64,000 nucleotides of DNA from AB-137-C09 sp964458185. GTDB lineage: Bacteria > Pseudomonadota > Zetaproteobacteria > Mariprofundales > Mariprofundaceae. The DNA lies in the NCBI GenBank assembly GCA_964458185.1, contig CAYWFG010000008.1:9449-73448 (forward strand), read 5' to 3'. The translations under genes and the position numbers were made by a program. Positions 24,702 through 33,767 of the stretch are shown piece after piece (position 1 is the first letter of the stretch; each line of letters begins with the position of its first letter). Under the pieces are notes generated by a model. The model was given only the letters and a program-made list of their open reading frames with translations. It did no database searches and was not told the origin of the DNA.

Positions 24702-25996
24702 GGTTGATCCTTAATGGTTTGAATGGGTGTGCCTACGGCAGCTTCAAGGCGTGCCAAGGCTTGATTGGCTGTGCTGATCGCTTTCCAATACTGGGTTTCG
24801 TAGTTGTAACTGGTGATTTGACTGCGCACAAGGTTGAGGAAATCCACCTTGTTCACTTGGTAGCCTGCCAACATCGAAGCAACCGTTTGTGTGGCTTGGG
24901 GGATAATCCCCGTTTTAAACAACAGTGCTTGACGAGTCGCTGTTTGATAATCACTGACCGATTGGCTGATGTCTGTTTCCATGGTTAAGCGGCGATCTTC
25001 TAGTGCAAAAGTCGCTCGTGCGGTGTCTGCCTCGCGTTGTGCTAATGCGCGGTCTTGTTTGGTATCGGTGAAAATAGGTAAATTCATGCTGAACATAATG
25101 CCCGTTAAATCGCTGCGACCTGCCCGCATACCATAATTTCCGCCAAGGGAAAAATCAGGGTAATAATCTTTTTTTGCTAATTCAACACGCGCTTTTGCTG
25201 CATCAATATGCTTGCGCTGCGCATCAAGCCATGGACGCGAAGCCAATGCGGTAGTGCGTAACAGTGATTCATCAGGAAGTGTATTTAATTGTTCAGAAAT
25301 AGTTGCAGGCAAGGTGATTTGCGCATCTGCGCGGCGTTGCATCAAGGTGTTGAGTGCCGCCTGTTGATCGCGGCGAGTTCCTTTAAGAGAAATCTCACTA
25401 TCTAACAACTTAGATAATTCAAGTTGTGCCAACAATACATCCGATTGTAAGCCTTGCCCTGTTTTGTATTTGCTGTCTGCAATACGAACAAATTGACGCA
25501 ATAAACTTTGATTGCGTTGAACGATACGCAATGCTTGATCGACATAAACCAAGTTCCACCAATACATGTGGATATTCCGCTGCAACACCAAGCGAATTTC
25601 AGCGACATCCAACAATGCCGCCTGTGCTACAAAATCAGCACTTTTAGCGCGCAACGCCAACTTACCAGGGTACGGTAAGGCTTGAGTCAAACCTACTTGA
25701 GTCTGGGTCATTGCTTCACGGCTTAAAGAAGGATTATTCAATGGAACATTCAGTATATTAAAATTAAACCGTGGATCGGGCAAGGTGGATACTTGCGCGG
25801 GGACTTCTGCCAATGCTTTGGCGCGTTCGCTTAAGCCTGTTAAAGCTGGATGCGTGGCAATGCTTTGCACGGCATCTTTTAATGTTAATGCTTTCGATGC
25901 ATCTGCACTGTGTGCCGTCACCGTCACACCCCAAGCAAGCAACATACTCGCCAGCACTGCCCGCATGGGGGTCAGTGTATAAAGATAAGGCATCAT
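24698..25996 (-). CDS. cusC: CusC-like outer-membrane efflux channel, TolC family
   Basis: This 432-aa outer-membrane factor completes the tripartite efflux complex. It has an N-terminal signal (about 8-28) and two OEP repeats rich in helices (PDPRFNFNILNVPL near 70; PDFSLGGNYGMRAGRSDLTGIMFSMNLPIF near 285), each typical of the TolC fold. The usual lipobox of E. coli CusC is missing, so it is probably not a lipoprotein. It is the first gene of the tight cusCBA unit. Two ATG codons (25996 and 25993) are possible. Confidence 0.9.
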   Translation of the reverse strand: MMPYLYTLTPMRAVLASMLLAWGVTVTAHSADASKALTLKDAVQSIATHPALTGLSERAKALAEVPAQVSTLPDPRFNFNILNVPLNNPSLSREAMTQTQVGLTQALPYPGKLALRAKSADFVAQAALLDVAEIRLVLQRNIHMYWWNLVYVDQALRIVQRNQSLLRQFVRIADSKYKTGQGLQSDVLLAQLELSKLLDSEISLKGTRRDQQAALNTLMQRRADAQITLPATISEQLNTLPDESLLRTTALASRPWLDAQRKHIDAAKARVELAKKDYYPDFSLGGNYGMRAGRSDLTGIMFSMNLPIFTDTKQDRALAQREADTARATFALEDRRLTMETDISQSVSDYQTATRQALLFKTGIIPQATQTVASMLAGYQVNKVDFLNLVRSQITSYNYETQYWKAISTANQALARLEAAVGTPIQTIKDQP

Positions 25997-26139
25997 ACCC
26001 TCCTATTGATAGAGGAATGAATAGTAAAAAGAAAATATGCCTAGAAAGTGTTCACAAGAACAAAAGACACAACGCTATTTTATAATTCATTCCAGAAAAC
26101 AACACAACCTTACGTTATGGAATCATAAGAACGATAAAT
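25997..26139. other. Leader region before cusC, no gene seen
   Basis: This AT-rich non-coding stretch lies between the exported His/Cys protein and cusC. It could hold a cusC promoter. I found no convincing -35/-10 pair or operator palindrome. Confidence 0.35.
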
Positions 26140-26577
26140 TTAAATAAGTATGCGTTGGGTGGTGGTAAAAAGAAGAGAACTGCTACGCGGCGGCCCTGTA
26201 GGGGTGCGCGATATAAGCATGGAAAGCGTGAATACATGATAGTCTTCACGATCAAGCACAGAAAACATGCTAATATGATCCAGAGACAATAAAGCAAACA
26301 CAGCAGAAGAAGCCTGCGTTGGTTCTTCACAATGGAAACAAGCGTGTGCCTGTGGTTGCTGTTGATGCAGGCCTATATCGGCATTGCAATGTTTTTCTAC
26401 TTCGGTCAACAGCATGATAGAACCATCATCTGATGGCGTTGCAGGCATATCCGCAGCCATCAAACAAGCAGAAGATAGCAATAACTGTGCTGTAAAAAGC
26501 AAAGCCACGCCAGCCATAAGCCGCTGAAAACCACGATGGTCTGCAAAGTAAGAAAACATGGCGGCAATACTAGGCAT
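26140..26577 (-). CDS. Unrecognised exported His/Cys-containing protein
   Basis: This 145-aa protein has a strong hydrophobic signal (LMAGVALLFTAQLLLSSACLMA, about 24-45) with a cysteine near its end (SSAC) that could be a lipobox. The mature part begins ADMPATPSDDGS and contains a possible metal motif, CNADIGLHQQQPQAHACFHCEEP (three Cys and three His in 23 residues). I do not recognise the family. It lies just downstream of the permease gene (15 nt) and upstream of cusC on the same strand, which suggests a metal-related role. The start is uncertain. A TTG four codons earlier and an ATG six codons later also fit, and no strong ribosome site is seen. Confidence 0.6.
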   Translation of the reverse strand: MPSIAAMFSYFADHRGFQRLMAGVALLFTAQLLLSSACLMAADMPATPSDDGSIMLLTEVEKHCNADIGLHQQQPQAHACFHCEEPTQASSAVFALLSLDHISMFSVLDREDYHVFTLSMLISRTPTGPPRSSSLLFTTTQRILI

Positions 26578-26592
26578 AGTGGGAAGCAAATG

Positions 26593-27795
26593 TCAAATAA
26601 CATCAACAGGCTCTAGCCTAGCAGCACGCAGCGCAGGAACCACCGCCGCCAACAGCGTAGCGATAAAAACCAAGCCTACAGTATGCAATAAATGATCAGT
26701 GTTGATTTCTGTGTAAATCATTGTATCGACATAAAAACGTTGAATGGTGTCCATCTGCCCAGACAAATCAATACCGACATGATGAAACCAACGCACGCAG
26801 CTTAGCCCCAGTAATGTTCCGAGTGCCACCCCCGTGACACCAAGAATGATGGACTCAACCATGACCATGCCTGCCAAGGTATAACGAGGGCAACCCAATG
26901 CCAACATGACACCAAACTCATGCACCCGCTCTAGCATACTCATCAACACAGTGTTCATCACCCCTGCAGCAACAATCAATAATACGACACCAAGAAATAT
27001 ATAATAAAAGACATTCTCTAACTCAACCCACTGTTGCATCATGGGGTACATATCGTACCAACGCATCACTTCGTATTGCTGTGGATTTAATGTGCCATGC
27101 AATTGTTGATAGACACCCTCAAGTTGATCGGCAGGTAACTGCAATAGAATACGCGAAATACGTTGACCCATCCCCAACCATTGTTGCATAAAAGCTAAGG
27201 GGACAATCGCTAATCCACGGTCAATGCCCATTTCACCACTGGAGATGATCCCCACCAAGGTGAACTTTTCGGCGGCTAAAGAACCAAAGCGATCTTCCGA
27301 TAACAGTACCAGATCATCGCCGACTGTTATGCCAAGATTACGTGCTGTTGCCGCCCCCACCACACATGCTGTGGTATCATTGTCGTTTAAAAAACGCCCA
27401 CGGTCCACCTTTTGCGCCAAGGTTAAAAGCGTGAGGGAAGGCTCTACCCCCAACAACATCAAGCCTTCAGAAACATCTTCCCCCGCAGCCAATGCAAAGC
27501 CCTGTAATTGACGCGCATAATCATTAACCCCTGCTTGCTTAATCGCAGCATCAACGGTTGTAGCCTGCTGAATATAACGCGATAAACGCGGTGCGCGGAA
27601 ATAGCCCTGTTGATGAATTTGTATGCTACCAACAATAGCGCGTTGCATATTGCGGGTCATATTGTTGTGCAGCCCATCGTTAAACCCCCACAAAAATAAC
27701 AAAGAGGCAAGACCAATGGTAATCGCAGCCATGGTGATGACACTGCGGCGAGGGTTGCGAAAAATATTACGAAAAGCCATGGCAAACATCATCAC
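26593..27795 (-). CDS. ABC transporter permease, FtsX/MacB/LolE type
   Basis: This 400-aa protein has the architecture of this permease family: an N-terminal transmembrane helix just after AFRNIFRNPRRSVITMAAITIGLASLLFL, a large extracytoplasmic MacB-like core domain (about 45-255), then three C-terminal helices (YIFLGVVLLIVAAGVMNTVLMSMLERVHEFGVMLALGCPR carries the conserved cytoplasmic coupling segment). Members extrude lipoproteins, peptides or other substrates. No ATP-binding partner or second permease is encoded next to it, so it is incomplete as a locus. It reads toward cusC on the same strand. Confidence 0.88.
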   Translation of the reverse strand: MMMFAMAFRNIFRNPRRSVITMAAITIGLASLLFLWGFNDGLHNNMTRNMQRAIVGSIQIHQQGYFRAPRLSRYIQQATTVDAAIKQAGVNDYARQLQGFALAAGEDVSEGLMLLGVEPSLTLLTLAQKVDRGRFLNDNDTTACVVGAATARNLGITVGDDLVLLSEDRFGSLAAEKFTLVGIISSGEMGIDRGLAIVPLAFMQQWLGMGQRISRILLQLPADQLEGVYQQLHGTLNPQQYEVMRWYDMYPMMQQWVELENVFYYIFLGVVLLIVAAGVMNTVLMSMLERVHEFGVMLALGCPRYTLAGMVMVESIILGVTGVALGTLLGLSCVRWFHHVGIDLSGQMDTIQRFYVDTMIYTEINTDHLLHTVGLVFIATLLAAVVPALRAARLEPVDVI

Positions 27796-27884
27796 GAAAT
27801 CCTTATTTTACTTGCTATTATTTGGCAGGCTTTTAGGTTTCGCTCGCCTTTTGTCAGAAAGGTATTGACCTTATCATAGGTTAA

Positions 27885-27961
27885 CGGGGCGTAGCGCAGC
27901 CTGGTAGCGCACCAGACTGGGGGTCTGGTGGTCGGAGGTTCAAATCCTCTCGTCCCGACCA
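27885..27961 (+). tRNA. tRNA-Pro (anticodon GGG)
   Basis: This is a 77-nt cloverleaf: acceptor CGGGGCG with CGTCCCG, the D-arm, anticodon stem CCAGA/TCTGG around loop CTGGGGG (anticodon GGG), the T-arm GGAGG-TTCAAAT-CCTCT, and an encoded CCA. A T-run follows. Confidence 0.96.
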
Positions 27962-28106
27962 TACTTTTTTTATCAGCGTATCATGGCGTATAAAAAATGG
28001 AATACCAACACTTGCGCACTTTTATCCACTTATTTTTTCTTTTAGTCTTTGACTGCCGCTTATCCTCCTACTCGGTTAGTCAGGGCTTGCACTCAAATTT
28101 TCTCCT

Positions 28107-28748
28107 ATGAGCCAACTTCATGGTTTTCATCGTGCGCGCCAACGAATGGTGACTGAACAATTATCTAAACGTGGCATCAAAGATAAACGGGTGCTGCAAG
28201 CGATGTGCGATATTCCTCGTCATCAATTTGTGAGTCCTGCCATGGCAGCCCATGCCTACCAAGACTCTGCCTTACCCATTGGTGAAGGACAAACGATATC
28301 ACAACCTTATATGGTTGCACGAATGTGTGAGCTATTGAACCTGCGAGGCAATGAACGTGTCTTGGAGATTGGTACAGGCTGTGGTTATCACACCGCTATT
28401 TTGGCTCAATTGTGCTACCGTGTGTACAGCATCGAACGCATTCAATCATTGCATACGCAAGCAAAAGCAAATTTGCGTGCTATCGGTCAACACAATGTGT
28501 TACTTAAATGCGCTGATGGTTTACAGGGCTGGAACGGCTTTGCTCCTTTTGATGCAATTGTTGTTACTGCTGGCGGTGCATTATCTCAAACATGGCTCAA
28601 ACAATTACAATCAGGCGGTGTATTACTGATGCCTGAAGGTGATCAAGGGGAGCACCGCCTAATGCATCATCGTATAGAAAAGGGTGTAGTTCGCAGATCT
28701 CAACATGATCTGTGTTCTTTTGTGCCATTGCGCCAAGGGGTGCAATAG
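28107..28748 (+). CDS. pcm: Protein-L-isoaspartate O-methyltransferase
   Basis: This 213-aa repair enzyme methylates isoaspartyl residues in aged proteins. Motifs are MTEQLSKRGIKDKRVLQAM (N-terminal), LPIGEGQTISQPYMVARMCELL, VLEIGTGCGYHTAILAQL (S-adenosylmethionine motif I, about 89-106) and FDAIVVTAG (post-I/II). Gene order pcm-yqaA-nlpD is the familiar surE-pcm-nlpD block of proteobacteria. The usual upstream surE is missing here, with a tRNA-Pro gene in its place. Confidence 0.95.
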   Translation: MSQLHGFHRARQRMVTEQLSKRGIKDKRVLQAMCDIPRHQFVSPAMAAHAYQDSALPIGEGQTISQPYMVARMCELLNLRGNERVLEIGTGCGYHTAILAQLCYRVYSIERIQSLHTQAKANLRAIGQHNVLLKCADGLQGWNGFAPFDAIVVTAGGALSQTWLKQLQSGGVLLMPEGDQGEHRLMHHRIEKGVVRRSQHDLCSFVPLRQGVQ

Positions 28749-28750
28749 TC

Positions 28751-29347
28751 ATGGCACAAGATTCATGGTTACGGCGCGTCTACCACTGGACGTTGGCTTG
28801 GGCGGATCATCCACAAGCGCGTTGGGCATTGTTTTTTATTGCCTTGATTGAAGCCAGCGTGTTTCCTATTCCACCTGATGTCTTATTATTGGCATTGGCT
28901 TTAGGTCGCCCTGATTTATCGCTTCGCTTTGCAGCCGTGGCAACGGCTGGCTCAACCATCGGTGCGGCAGTAGGCTATGGTATTGGCATGCTGCTCTTGG
29001 TTAGCGTTGGCATTCCTGTATTAACATTTTTTGGCGCAATGCCACAATTTGAGCATGTGCAAACCCTGTTTCAAGATTATGGCGTGGTGTTGGTGTTGAT
29101 TGCAGGTTTTTCCCCCATACCGTTCAAAGTCATTACCATTGCCGCTGGGGCCTTTGGGCTTTCTTTTTGGCTGTTTATTATAGCTGCATTATGTTCACGT
29201 GGCGCACGGTTTTACCTAGAAGGAATTGTAATGCGCTGGGGTGGCAAACGTTTGCGCGGTTGGGTAGAGAGGTATTTTGAATGGATAACTGCATCGGTGG
29301 TAATACTGATCGTGGCTGGCTTTGCGATGTTATGGTTCATTCGTTAA
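28751..29347 (+). CDS. yqaA: YqaA family inner-membrane protein (DedA/SNARE-associated)
   Basis: This 198-aa membrane protein has four to five hydrophobic segments. The family core is ALIEASVFPIPPDVLLLALALGRPDLSLRFAAVATAGSTIGAAVGYGIG and the re-entrant helix GAMPQFEHVQTLFQDYGVVLVLIAGFSPIPFKVITIAAGAFG. DedA relatives are lipid carriers or flippases. The role of the YqaA branch is not fixed. I start at MAQDSWLRR, after AAGGGG in the pcm tail, rather than at an upstream codon inside pcm. Confidence 0.87.
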   Translation: MAQDSWLRRVYHWTLAWADHPQARWALFFIALIEASVFPIPPDVLLLALALGRPDLSLRFAAVATAGSTIGAAVGYGIGMLLLVSVGIPVLTFFGAMPQFEHVQTLFQDYGVVLVLIAGFSPIPFKVITIAAGAFGLSFWLFIIAALCSRGARFYLEGIVMRWGGKRLRGWVERYFEWITASVVILIVAGFAMLWFIR

Positions 29348-31044
29348 GCATGATTGCCATGCTTGCTCTGGTATGGCTGTTACCTGTCATTGCGCACGCG
29401 GCTGACGCAGGGCCAGTTGTGTATTCACCGCATGTTTACCGTGATACACCTGCCACCAATTACCAATACAGAGAACCCAACAATAACAAAGCCCAATCCG
29501 CAGTGCGGCATTATTACCGTGTGCAAGCAGGCGATACTGTTGGTCGGATTGCTAGGCGTTTAAAGATAAAGAAATCACTGTTGATACAGCGTAATGGTCT
29601 ACGTCCACCTTATAGGATACGTGCTGGACAACGCCTTTGTATTAACGCGACATGTGCCAAACAGTCGATAGTTAGTAAAGGGCAATACTATAAAGTGCGT
29701 AAAGGCGATACCATCGAAGGCATTGCTGCACGTCTTCGATTAAAGCCTTTGCTGTTGATTGAACGCAATCATTTGCATTACCCTTATACTTTAAAAATAG
29801 GGCAACGATTATGCATCAATGCCAAACAGTCATGCACACAAGTAAAAAAATATCATCATAAAGATTATTATTATGTTCGCAAAGGCGATACGGTCGAACG
29901 CATTGCACGTAAATTACATCTCAAACAAGCATGGATAATCAAGCGTAACACGTTAAAGCCGCCCTATGTACTAAAACGTGGGCAACGCCTTTGCGTAAGC
30001 AAAACACACCATTGCAACCACCCAAAAACACCACCAAAATCTGTTTATCAATACCATGTAAGAGCAGGTGATACCTTGGGGCGTATTGCCATTAAACATG
30101 GTGTTTCACTTAAAAAACTAGCGCAGTGGAACGGCTTATCTTCACCCTATACTATTTTTGTTGGGCAAGAACTTTCGCTGCATAAAAATAGCAAAAAAAA
30201 GAATCATCAAGCAAAAAGTTTACCACCAGGTACGGTTTCTTTACCCAATACCGAATACACAGTCCGACGGTATGAAACCTTGGATTATTTATCCAATCGT
30301 TTTTCTATCGCTCAAAAACAAATTATTGCATTAAATCACCTCAAGAAACCCTACACATTAAAACAAGGGCAGGTGTTATGTTTAAATAATCCAGCGCCTT
30401 GCAGAAGTACCGTACACATTGTTGCCCCCAAAGAAACACTGGCACTTATTGCCCAGCGTTATAAGCTTAGTATTGATAGTTTGCGACAATTAAATCTGTT
30501 AAAGCCACCGTATGAGGTATTTCCTAGTCAACGTATTTGCTTGCTAAAGCCGTACCCGTGTATTGGCGCGCATCGCGTCAATAAACTGGATAAAAATTGG
30601 ATGCCTCGGCTCGAATGGCCGTTAAGCAATGATCACCGTATTGTCACGCCTTTTGGGCGACATGGTGGACGCATGCATGATGGCATTGATATTCAAGCAA
30701 TCAAAGGAACGCCTGTCTATGCTGCTGCTGATGGTCGAGTGATTTTTGCAGGGGCAAAGCTTGGTAAGCCGAACCCCAAGAAAAAGAAAGCTTTAAAGTC
30801 TGCTTATGGAAAAATGGTGGTTATTGAGCACCCCAATCATATTTTTACTATTTATGCCCACAACAGCACCATTTATGCAAGGCATAACAGGCAAGTAAAA
30901 CAAGGTGATATCATTGCCCTTTCAGGCGATACAGGACGAGTGGATATGCCCCAATTACATTTTGAACTACGCAAAGGGAAAAAAGCGATCAACCCCTTAG
31001 AATATTTACCCCAACGAGCCGTGATTATTGATTATGAAAAATAA
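29332..31044 (+). CDS. nlpD: NlpD-like amidase activator with six LysM repeats and a LytM domain
   Basis: This 570-aa exported protein has a signal peptide (MIAMLALVWLLPVIAHA), six tandem LysM peptidoglycan-binding repeats and a C-terminal M23/LytM domain (about 430-560). Each LysM runs from YxVxxGDT-like to GQxLCxN-like motifs. The LytM domain keeps MHDGIDI but has Q in place of the first His of HxH (PQLHFEL), as in E. coli NlpD, so it is probably an activator of amidases, not an enzyme. E. coli NlpD has one LysM, so six is unusual. No lipobox is present. An alternative start at 29281 has GAGAGG upstream but would place 17 hydrophilic residues before the signal. Confidence 0.83.
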   Translation: MVHSLSMIAMLALVWLLPVIAHAADAGPVVYSPHVYRDTPATNYQYREPNNNKAQSAVRHYYRVQAGDTVGRIARRLKIKKSLLIQRNGLRPPYRIRAGQRLCINATCAKQSIVSKGQYYKVRKGDTIEGIAARLRLKPLLLIERNHLHYPYTLKIGQRLCINAKQSCTQVKKYHHKDYYYVRKGDTVERIARKLHLKQAWIIKRNTLKPPYVLKRGQRLCVSKTHHCNHPKTPPKSVYQYHVRAGDTLGRIAIKHGVSLKKLAQWNGLSSPYTIFVGQELSLHKNSKKKNHQAKSLPPGTVSLPNTEYTVRRYETLDYLSNRFSIAQKQIIALNHLKKPYTLKQGQVLCLNNPAPCRSTVHIVAPKETLALIAQRYKLSIDSLRQLNLLKPPYEVFPSQRICLLKPYPCIGAHRVNKLDKNWMPRLEWPLSNDHRIVTPFGRHGGRMHDGIDIQAIKGTPVYAAADGRVIFAGAKLGKPNPKKKKALKSAYGKMVVIEHPNHIFTIYAHNSTIYARHNRQVKQGDIIALSGDTGRVDMPQLHFELRKGKKAINPLEYLPQRAVIIDYEK

Positions 31045-31564
31045 AAACCAACACCCCACCCTAGCAGCATGCATTCGAGATATTCCCGACTTCCCTAAAA
31101 AAGGAATCATCTTTAAAGACATCACGCCATTACTTGCCAATGCAACGGCATTTCATGATTCCATCGTTGCTTTGGCAACCAACTTACCCAAAGAAACAGA
31201 TTTTATCGTTGGCATGGAATCCCGTGGTTTTTTGTTTGGCGCAGCACTTGCCATGCATACAGGACTGGGGTTTATCCCCATACGAAAACCTGGGAAATTA
31301 CCCCATGATGTACATAGCATTGAATATGAATTGGAATATGGTGTTGATCAATTAGAAGTGCATCAAGATGCCTTGGCAGATCATCACAATGTTGTCATCG
31401 TTGATGATTTGTTGGCAACAGGCGGTACGGCAGCAGCCACATTGGCGCTCATTAGAAAACTGGGTGCTAACCCCATTGCCGCACTATTTGTGATTGAATT
31501 AGATTTTTTACAAGGGCGAGAACGGTTGGTGGATGTGCCAGTTTATAGCCTGTTACATTATTGA
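31034..31564 (+). CDS. apt: Adenine phosphoribosyltransferase
   Basis: This 176-aa purine-salvage enzyme makes AMP from adenine and PRPP. IRDIPDFPKKGIIFKDITPLL is the N-terminal hallmark, ESRGFLFGAALA the flexible loop region, and VVIVDDLLATGGTAAATL (about 115-132) the PRPP-binding motif. The start overlaps the end of the nlpD gene by 11 nt. It occupies the place where rpoS lies next to nlpD in E. coli. It is convergent with nusB with only 23 nt between. Confidence 0.96.
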   Translation: MKNKNQHPTLAACIRDIPDFPKKGIIFKDITPLLANATAFHDSIVALATNLPKETDFIVGMESRGFLFGAALAMHTGLGFIPIRKPGKLPHDVHSIEYELEYGVDQLEVHQDALADHHNVVIVDDLLATGGTAAATLALIRKLGANPIAALFVIELDFLQGRERLVDVPVYSLLHY

Positions 31565-31587
31565 TTGATATTTTGCTAACACACCAC

Positions 31588-32082
31588 TTACTTTTCGCTA
31601 ACACTCTTACCGCGTCGATCTTCTGATTTGCTTTTTTTGCATTCATCAGGGCGTAATTGGGTTGCCATTTTATCTAACACACCATTGATAAAGCCTCTGG
31701 CTGTTTCGCCTGAATAATCACGCGCCAATTCCAATGCCTCATTGATAATTACCCGATAAGGAATCTCTAAACGGTGTTGCAACTCCCACAATGCCATGCG
31801 AAGGATATTTAGCTCCAACATAGCAATGCTGCGTAAACTTCGTTTAATCAAAGGCTCAAGCGTCGCATCCAATACTGCACGCTCTTGCGTGATAAATGCA
31901 ATGGCTTCACGCAGATAAGTTTCGTCTTGCTGCTTGCGTTCCATTTGGTTGAGTCGATCATTGATATGCACGGGCAAATCAGCCATGTCAAAAGCACCGC
32001 TTTGCCATGCATAAAGCACCTCAAGTATTGACTCTCGTGCCTGATGACGGTTCACACCAGTATGTTTTTTATGTTTGCCCAT
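31588..32082 (-). CDS. nusB: Transcription antitermination factor NusB
   Basis: This 164-aa all-helical RNA-binding protein works with S10 (NusE) in rRNA antitermination. RHQARESILEVLYAWQSGAFD opens the family domain, and ELNILRMALWELQHRLEIPYRVIINEALELARDYSGETARGFINGVLDKMA is the conserved C-terminal part. A charged tail (KKSKSEDRRGKSVSEK) extends beyond the family end. It overlaps ribH by 14 nt, the standard rib-nusB linkage. Confidence 0.95.
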   Translation of the reverse strand: MGKHKKHTGVNRHQARESILEVLYAWQSGAFDMADLPVHINDRLNQMERKQQDETYLREAIAFITQERAVLDATLEPLIKRSLRSIAMLELNILRMALWELQHRLEIPYRVIINEALELARDYSGETARGFINGVLDKMATQLRPDECKKSKSEDRRGKSVSEK

Positions 32083-32557
32083 CAGTTAAATCCTTCAATG
32101 CTGAAGCAACCACAATCGCTGTTAACGCTGCTTCTTCGCCTTTGTGACCATGAACGCCACCAATACGTTCTTGCGCTTGTGCCAATGTGTCTACGGTCAA
32201 GACACCATTTCCCACACCAACATCACCACGCTGCGCCACTATACCGATGGCATCCATTGCACCTTGGCATACATAGTCAAAATGCGCTGTATCACCACGA
32301 ATCACACAACCTAAACAAACAATGGCATCAAATCTCCCGCTTTTTGCCATTGCCATGGCAATAGTACCGATTTCAAAAGCACCGGGGACATAAACAACTG
32401 TCAGGCTTTCATTATTACAGCCATGCTCGCGCAAGGCTGTTTGCGCACCAAGCAATAAAGCATCAGTAACGACAGCGTTAAAACGACTCACCACAATGCC
32501 TACATGCATGCCTTTAGCATTGACTGTACCACTTAAGTGAGGTGCATCAAGACTCAT
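32069..32557 (-). CDS. ribH: 6,7-dimethyl-8-ribityllumazine synthase
   Basis: This 162-aa enzyme catalyses the penultimate step of riboflavin synthesis. The active-site blocks VVSRFNAVVTDALLLGA, VPGAFEIGTIAMAMA, CLGCVIRGDTAHFDYVCQGA and FGVLT-like NGVLTVDTLAQAQER are all visible. It overlaps ribBA by 11 nt upstream and nusB downstream. Confidence 0.96.
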   Translation of the reverse strand: MSLDAPHLSGTVNAKGMHVGIVVSRFNAVVTDALLLGAQTALREHGCNNESLTVVYVPGAFEIGTIAMAMAKSGRFDAIVCLGCVIRGDTAHFDYVCQGAMDAIGIVAQRGDVGVGNGVLTVDTLAQAQERIGGVHGHKGEEAALTAIVVASALKDLTDGQT

Positions 32558-33767
32558 TGACTGTATCCTTCATGGTTAACATGTGACCCATTTTATTTTT
32601 TTTTGTTTGTAAATATTCAATATTATCGGCATGGGCTATGGTTTGCAATTGCACGCGCTCAACCACTTCTAAGCCATAACCATCAAGCGCAACAATCTTT
32701 TTAGGGTTATTGGTCAGCAAGCGTAATTGACGTACACCAATATCACGCAAAATTTGTGCGCCTATGCCATAATCTCTCAAATCAGCTTTAAAGCCTAGTT
32801 TATGATTAGCTTCTACCGTATCATGACCTTCATCTTGCAACTGATAAGCACGCAGCTTATTGAGTAAACCAATGCCGCGTCCTTCTTGCCGAAGGTACAA
32901 AACAACGCCCTCCCCTACTGCTGCAATCTGCCGCATGGCAGCATGCAATTGTGAGCCACAATCACAACGGCGAGAAGTGAAAACATCGCCCGTTAAACAC
33001 TCTGAATGAACACGCACCAAACAAGGCGCATCTTCTTTTGGCTCACCCATGATCAACGCTACATGTTCAGCTTGGTCAATCATATTGCTATAACCTATCA
33101 TGGTAAATTCGCCAAATTCTGTTGGTAATCGTACCGACACTTCATTTTTTACCAAAGAATCATACTGCAAACGATGGCGAATAATATCAGCGATAGAGCC
33201 TACTTTTAGGTTATGTTTGCGCGCAAATCTTTTCAACTCTGGCATACGTGCCATGGTACCATCATCATTCATAATTTCACAAATCACACCACTGGGATGT
33301 AATTTTGCCATGCGGGCTAAATCCACACTTGCCTCGGTATGACCCGCACGAACCAACAAGCCGCCAGCCTGACTGATCAAAGGAAAAACATGCCCTGGCG
33401 TATGAATATCATCTGCTTTTACCGATGGATGAATGGCTGTGCGAATCGTATGCGCCCGATCATAGGCAGAAATCCCCGTCGTCACGCCTTCAGCCGCTTC
33501 TATAGACACCGTGAAATTGGTTTTAAATTTGGCATTGGTGTTGGCAACCATGAGACCCAGATTCATACGGTCGGCCTGCTCTTTTTCCATGGCAAGGCAA
33601 ATTAAACCACGACCATGGGTAGCCATGAAGTTGATGGCTTCAGGTGTTACCCATTCAGCCGCCATCACCAAATCACCTTCATTTTCTCGTTCTTCATCAT
33701 CTGCCAAAATAATCATTCGACCACAACGAAGTTCTTCTAATAACTCTTCACAAGATGCTAAACCCAT
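32547..33767 (-). CDS. ribBA: Bifunctional DHBP synthase / GTP cyclohydrolase II
   Basis: This 406-aa fusion makes both riboflavin precursors. The RibB half (1 to about 200) shows ILADDEERENEGDLVMAAEW, THGRGLICLA and RAGHTEASVDLA. The RibA half (about 205-400) has the zinc site CLTGDVFTSRRCDCG and LRQEGRGIGLLNKL. Both halves appear complete, although in some proteobacteria the RibA part is degenerate. It heads the ribBA-ribH-nusB operon. I saw no FMN-riboswitch consensus in the 146-nt upstream spacer. Confidence 0.96.
   Translation of the reverse strand: MGLASCEELLEELRCGRMIILADDEERENEGDLVMAAEWVTPEAINFMATHGRGLICLAMEKEQADRMNLGLMVANTNAKFKTNFTVSIEAAEGVTTGISAYDRAHTIRTAIHPSVKADDIHTPGHVFPLISQAGGLLVRAGHTEASVDLARMAKLHPSGVICEIMNDDGTMARMPELKRFARKHNLKVGSIADIIRHRLQYDSLVKNEVSVRLPTEFGEFTMIGYSNMIDQAEHVALIMGEPKEDAPCLVRVHSECLTGDVFTSRRCDCGSQLHAAMRQIAAVGEGVVLYLRQEGRGIGLLNKLRAYQLQDEGHDTVEANHKLGFKADLRDYGIGAQILRDIGVRQLRLLTNNPKKIVALDGYGLEVVERVQLQTIAHADNIEYLQTKKNKMGHMLTMKDTVNES

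Noticed and set aside
26115..26330. 71-codon frame on the minus strand within the exported His/Cys gene
   Set aside because: It overlaps the longer frame that has a clear signal peptide and His/Cys motif. No start signal of its own.
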